From Zygnema cylindricum (lineage: Eukaryota; Streptophyta; Zygnematophyceae; Zygnematales; Zygnemataceae): a stretch of 64,000 nt of DNA. This document shows, in pieces, positions 60,901 to 64,000 of this stretch (position 1 is the stretch's first letter; every line of letters begins with the position of its first letter). Position numbers and translations under genes: made by a program. The DNA is taken from positions 93,453-157,452 of the forward strand of contig JBBHKE010003455.1 of NCBI GenBank assembly GCA_037447655.1. The letters are read 5' to 3'. The notes under the pieces were generated by a model. It searched no databases, was not told where the DNA came from, and worked only from the letters and a program-made list of their open reading frames with translations.

Positions 60901-62876
60901 GATAACCAAGTTATTAGGAAACAACAAGTAACAATGTCACATAAGACAAAAACCCTTCTGAATGACAAAGAAGACCCTTCTGTGACTCTAGATGTAGAGC
61001 TGAAAGATGGACAAGTTTTTTCTGAGGGTAGTATGATAGGTGATCTTTTCGAAGAAATAGAGATTGAAAGGAGAGCTTTGAATAATGATAATGCCACAAC
61101 AAATGAAAGGTTACAGGAGACCATTCTACCAGATACAACAAATTTTCAAGCTGGGAAATCAGCTCCCCTCACTGATGAATCCGAGCGAGAAAATGAAATC
61201 GAGCAGAAAAACGAAATCAAGCGGAAAAACGAATTCAAGCGAAAAAACAAATTCAAGGGAAAAAACGAATACGAACACGAAAAACACGTTAACTTGGTAC
61301 GATTTGCCTCGAATGTAGAAACGACAGAAACAGATGTGAATCCTGAGGAGGAACAGGATCTTGAATTTGGAGATATGGACTTTTACATGGCCAGTCCTGT
61401 CCAAAACTTGACTGAATATAAGAAAAAAGATAGTAAAGAGAAAGCAGATAGTAAAGCATTACTTTTAGGGAGTCGAGGCTCAAGCTTAAGACAGGACCCT
61501 GTTGTTATTAGGAAAGAATACGGGCTTTCAGGGCCAACTACAAGATATGTGAACGCTGATCAACGGAGTTCAGGCATGGATCTCACTCCCTCTTCCCCTC
61601 TCTCTTCCCCTCCCTCTTCTCCTTCCTCTCCCCCTCCCTCTTCCCCTCCCTCTTTCCCTCCTTCTCCCTCTACCCCTCTCTGTTCCCCCTTCTCTCCCCT
61701 CCCTCTACTTCTCCATCTTCCCGTCCCATCCCCCATTTCCCCTCCCTCTCTCCCTCCTCTCCCCCACCCTCGTGATGGCATGCTGGAACTGAGGTAGGAG
61801 TAAGAAAAACATAGTTATTGTGGGAAGTATTCAGAATGAAAATTGTAGGTGCGGTTATTGACGCTTTTTAACACACAATCTATTTGTTTATTTGATTATT
61901 TATTTATTTTTATTTAAATTCTGATTGCTTATTGATTCACTCCATACATGCCCAAGAAAAAATAATTAATTTGCCATTTTGGGCTTAGAATAGCATTTTT
62001 TCCTGTTTTTTTTTATTTTCTTTGGAAACTTAAATGAAATTGATTTGTTAACAAATTAATGAAATTGAAACATAAACTAATTTGTTAACAAATTAATGAA
62101 ACTGAAACTATAACTCATTTATTAAAAAAAAATAACAATACTGAAACTGAAACTAACTCGTTTACAAAAAAAAAAAAAAAACTATTTTTAAAGTGGTGTT
62201 CTCCAACCTCGGAACGCTAAATAGTGTCTAACATTATATCTGGGTACAAAAGGAAATTAAAAGAGTTGGGGCTGTCCCCAAATTAAAAGGAAGTTAAAAG
62301 GGTTTTAGTTAATCAGGAAAGACAGTCACCAATATTAGTGTGGACACCACTGATTCAGGCACGATTTTTTCTGGCTGAAAATCAATCATAAAATAGTGAT
62401 GGTAACACTATTTAAGAAAGTGAAATTACAATCCACCACGTCTCCCTACAATAAGTTAGTATTATACATTTGAATTTCTCATTTACACTAATAATTCCTT
62501 CACACTAATAGCAATGGAAAGTGCAATGTTTACGATATGTGAAAAACCGATGTTAACAACATCTATCTCAAATTGGTTAAGTTCTTGTGGACTCTCACTC
62601 TCTCTCTCCCCCTGTCTCTCTGTCCCTCTCTCTCTGTCCCTCTCTCTCTGTCCCTCTCCCTCTCTCCCTCTCTCTCTGTCTCTCTCCCTCTCCCTCTCCC
62701 TCTCCCTCTCCCTCTCAGCAGGTTTTGATACTACCATGAGAGACCACGGCCTCCTTTCTTTGGGCTCTTCTTCGGCCGTTACCTCTTTTAGTCACAATTC
62801 TTCGGGAGGAAGTTTTATAAGTTTTGGACCCGACGGGAGAGGAGGCACCAAGAAAGTATTAAAACCGGGACATTTG
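54914..62876 (+). CDS. TRAIP-like RING E3 ubiquitin ligase (5' end missing)
   Basis: Exons found are 54914-55079, 56471-56569, 57507-57641, 58865-58947, 59301-59420, 59903-60005, from 60508 to about 61.57-61.79 kb, and 62719-62876. All phases fit except the junction after the 60508 exon. The first exon completes a split Cys codon and reads LQQWFETSKHKKCPVCRSSC, the second half of a C3HC4-type RING as in TRAIP. Several coiled-coil exons follow (for example LERNRMYRELVGKCDQL across the 59420/59903 junction). Then come a charged, disordered exon and a terminal block with FGPDGRGGTKKVL, which I recall from plant TRAIP proteins. TRAIP ubiquitinates stalled replication machinery in the nucleus; that role is inherited from the family, not shown here. 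The exon with the first RING cysteines and the start codon was not found upstream. The 60508 frame can also stop at 61797 in a CT repeat. Confidence 0.7.
55035..55680. repeat. Tandem repeat of about 240 bp, three units
   Basis: Units begin near 55040, 55268 and 55518. They share ACCAATG, CCACGTCAGCAGGTGAG, AAGAAAACCTACAACACTT and TCGTTGTTGGAGTTAA. The first unit overlaps the 3' end and splice donor of the RING exon (donor at 55080). Confidence 0.75.
56880..57506. repeat. Tandem duplications containing copies of an exon acceptor
   Basis: Two 98-bp units begin at 57311 and 57409, and the next repeat boundary is the real exon start at 57507. Each unit starts with the same text as the exon (CAG|ATTGAGC). 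Older, diverged copies start at 57136 and 56925. Confidence 0.85.
57409..57420 (+). other. Candidate 12-base microexon (IERQ)
   Basis: ATTGAGCGACAG is preceded by TTTTGCAG and followed by GTAAAAA. It would add four residues in frame between the exons ending at 56569 and starting at 57507. It could equally be a decayed exon copy. Confidence 0.35.
59661..59807. repeat. Foldback repeat in TRAIP-like intron
   Basis: The left arm (59661-59728) and right arm (59739-59807) are imperfect reverse complements around a roughly 10-base loop. Landmarks are AAACATGAGAAGG and, in the other arm, CCTTCTCATGTTTTTC. A partial third copy follows at 59845-59865. Confidence 0.8.
60338..60401. repeat. (GAT)n microsatellite
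   Basis: GATGAAGAT and GATGAT units in the intron before the exon at 60508. Confidence 0.9.
61590..61772. repeat. CT-rich tract at the end of the large TRAIP-like exon
   Basis: CCTCTTCCC units read as Ser/Pro repeats in the open frame. The tract is probably intronic, with the true donor just upstream. Confidence 0.75.
62599..62718. repeat. CT tract forming the polypyrimidine stretch of an acceptor
   Basis: A CTCTCTGTCCC-type array runs directly into the CAG acceptor of the exon at 62719. Confidence 0.9.
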
Positions 62877-64000
62877 GTGAGAAAACTCTATTCACTGAGG
62901 ACTCATTTCTTAATAGGAAATGCTTTTTTGAGTGTTTTTACTTCAAAAGTTCATGAATGATAAGGTAAGCTCGATAAGGTTTGTTAATTCTAATGGTTAA
63001 AGATAGACAAGGAGTGTCTGTTTATTCGTCTACTAAGTGTCTGTTTATTCGTCTACTAATTTTAATTATTGTTTTGATATAGTCTCTCTCCGTCCCTCCT
63101 TCCATCTCCCTCCCTCCTTCCCTCCCTCTCCCTCCCTCCCTCTCCCTCCCTCTCCCTCCCTCTCTCTCCCCCTCTCCCTCTCTCCTTCCCTTCCCCCACC
63201 CCTCTCCCCCTTCCCCTCCCCTTCCCTCCCTCCCTTCCCCTCCCCCTCCCCCTCACCCTCCCCCTTCCCCCCTCCCCCTCTCTTCCCCTCCCCTCCCTCC
63301 CTCCGCTCCTCCCTCTCCTCCTCCCCCCTCCCCTCCCCCCTCCCTCTCCCCCCCTCCCTCTTCCCCTCTCCCCCCCCCTTATCCCCTCCCCCTCCCCCTC
63401 TCTTACCGTTCTTGTTTTTTTACTTTTCAAATTGTGTGAAATGTTTCTTTTGGGTGAAACTGTTTCTATTTTCTTGTAATCTCCCAAGGGACCATTCTGA
63501 TAATTTCCACACTATTTAAAAAGAGAAAAAAGAAACGATAAAACTCCTAGAGTTCTTGGATTTTCCTTTAGTGGTAGTTTTTTTCTTACATTATTTAATC
63601 TGTCTTTAAGGATTTGAAAATCTGATTTTTTTTAAAACAATGGACTTTCATATACACCTAAAATCTGTAAAATTTTAAAACTTTCTAAGAATTGGATCCA
63701 CACACTTTCATAATGGTTTTTCATTCAGAATCGTTCATCTCTAGCCTCAAATGGTTGTCAATTTTTTTCATTTTAATTTTTTTTTTTTTTTTTTTTCATT
63801 TCAAAGATTTGTAATCAGATGGTTTTTTACCCATCGTGAGTCATGAACAAAAACTTAATTTTCTTCTTTTGTCTTGTTCTTCTTTTTCCTCTTGTTCTTC
63901 TTTCTCTTCTTCTTTTTGTTCTTCTTTCTCCTCTTTTTCTTCTTTTCTTCTCTTTCTTCGCTGTCGCCTTTTTCTTCTTTTTCTTTTTATCCTGTCTTTT
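62877..64000. other. Downstream intron or 3' region of the TRAIP-like gene
   Basis: The GTGAGA donor at 62877 implies at least one more exon, but none is recognisable before the window ends. A long CCCTCC/CT tract fills 63087-63410. Pyrimidine-rich CTTCTT sequence fills the end from about 63860. Confidence 0.6.

Overview
The window looks like nuclear DNA of a streptophyte, meaning a land plant or a charophyte alga. It carries spliced genes with GT-AG introns of about 200 to 1,800 bases and the plant cell-wall glycosyltransferase family GAUT. It also has a plant-type BAR-domain protein, LTR retrotransposons, and a primer-binding site that matches the anticodon arm of plant initiator tRNA-Met. 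The many long CT/GA tracts and the low gene density would fit a charophyte such as Chara, but that is a guess from general impression, not something the sequence proves. No bacterial or organellar features were seen.

Layout. A ten-exon GAUT10/11-like galacturonosyltransferase gene lies at 538-6290 (+). About 3 kb of AT-rich intergenic DNA follows. A ten-exon gene for a BAR-domain, proline/serine-rich protein of the Arabidopsis At2g33490 type lies at 9316-17927 (+). Both models keep reading phase at every junction and give 571 and 886 residues.

The middle third (about 19.3-40.6 kb) is repeat DNA. A MITE-like element (19317-19829) is followed by an older dispersed repeat (about 19.94-21.02 kb) that ends in a minisatellite of roughly 55 bp. 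Into this minisatellite is inserted a Ty1/copia array of the form LTR-internal-LTR-internal-LTR (21019-32939). A third copia copy (33293-39694) follows, then a second, same-orientation copy of the dispersed repeat (39.70-40.59 kb). All three copia coding regions are broken. The family has a Drosophila copia-like half-tRNA primer site and, in the best-preserved copy, a gag reading frame that starts inside the LTR and runs through the primer site.

At 41.9-44.2 kb there is a decayed, probably Ty3/gypsy, gag region with a conventional tRNA-Met-like primer site. An unrecognised two- or three-exon gene lies at 44273-45947 (+). From 46 to 54.9 kb I see no gene, only AT-rich DNA, a tRNA-like fold, a small copia fragment, CT/GA tracts and a degenerate minisatellite.

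The last gene (54914-62876, +) encodes a TRAIP-like RING E3 ligase: the second half of the RING, coiled-coil exons, a disordered exon and a short conserved C-terminal block. Its first RING exon was not found. Its introns are full of local duplications, some of which copy splice sites. The three recognisable genes act in unrelated processes (pectin synthesis, membrane shaping, replication-linked ubiquitination), and nothing suggests co-regulation. What stands out is how repeats have shaped this locus: a tandem chimeric copia array, and intron repeats carrying duplicated splice sites.
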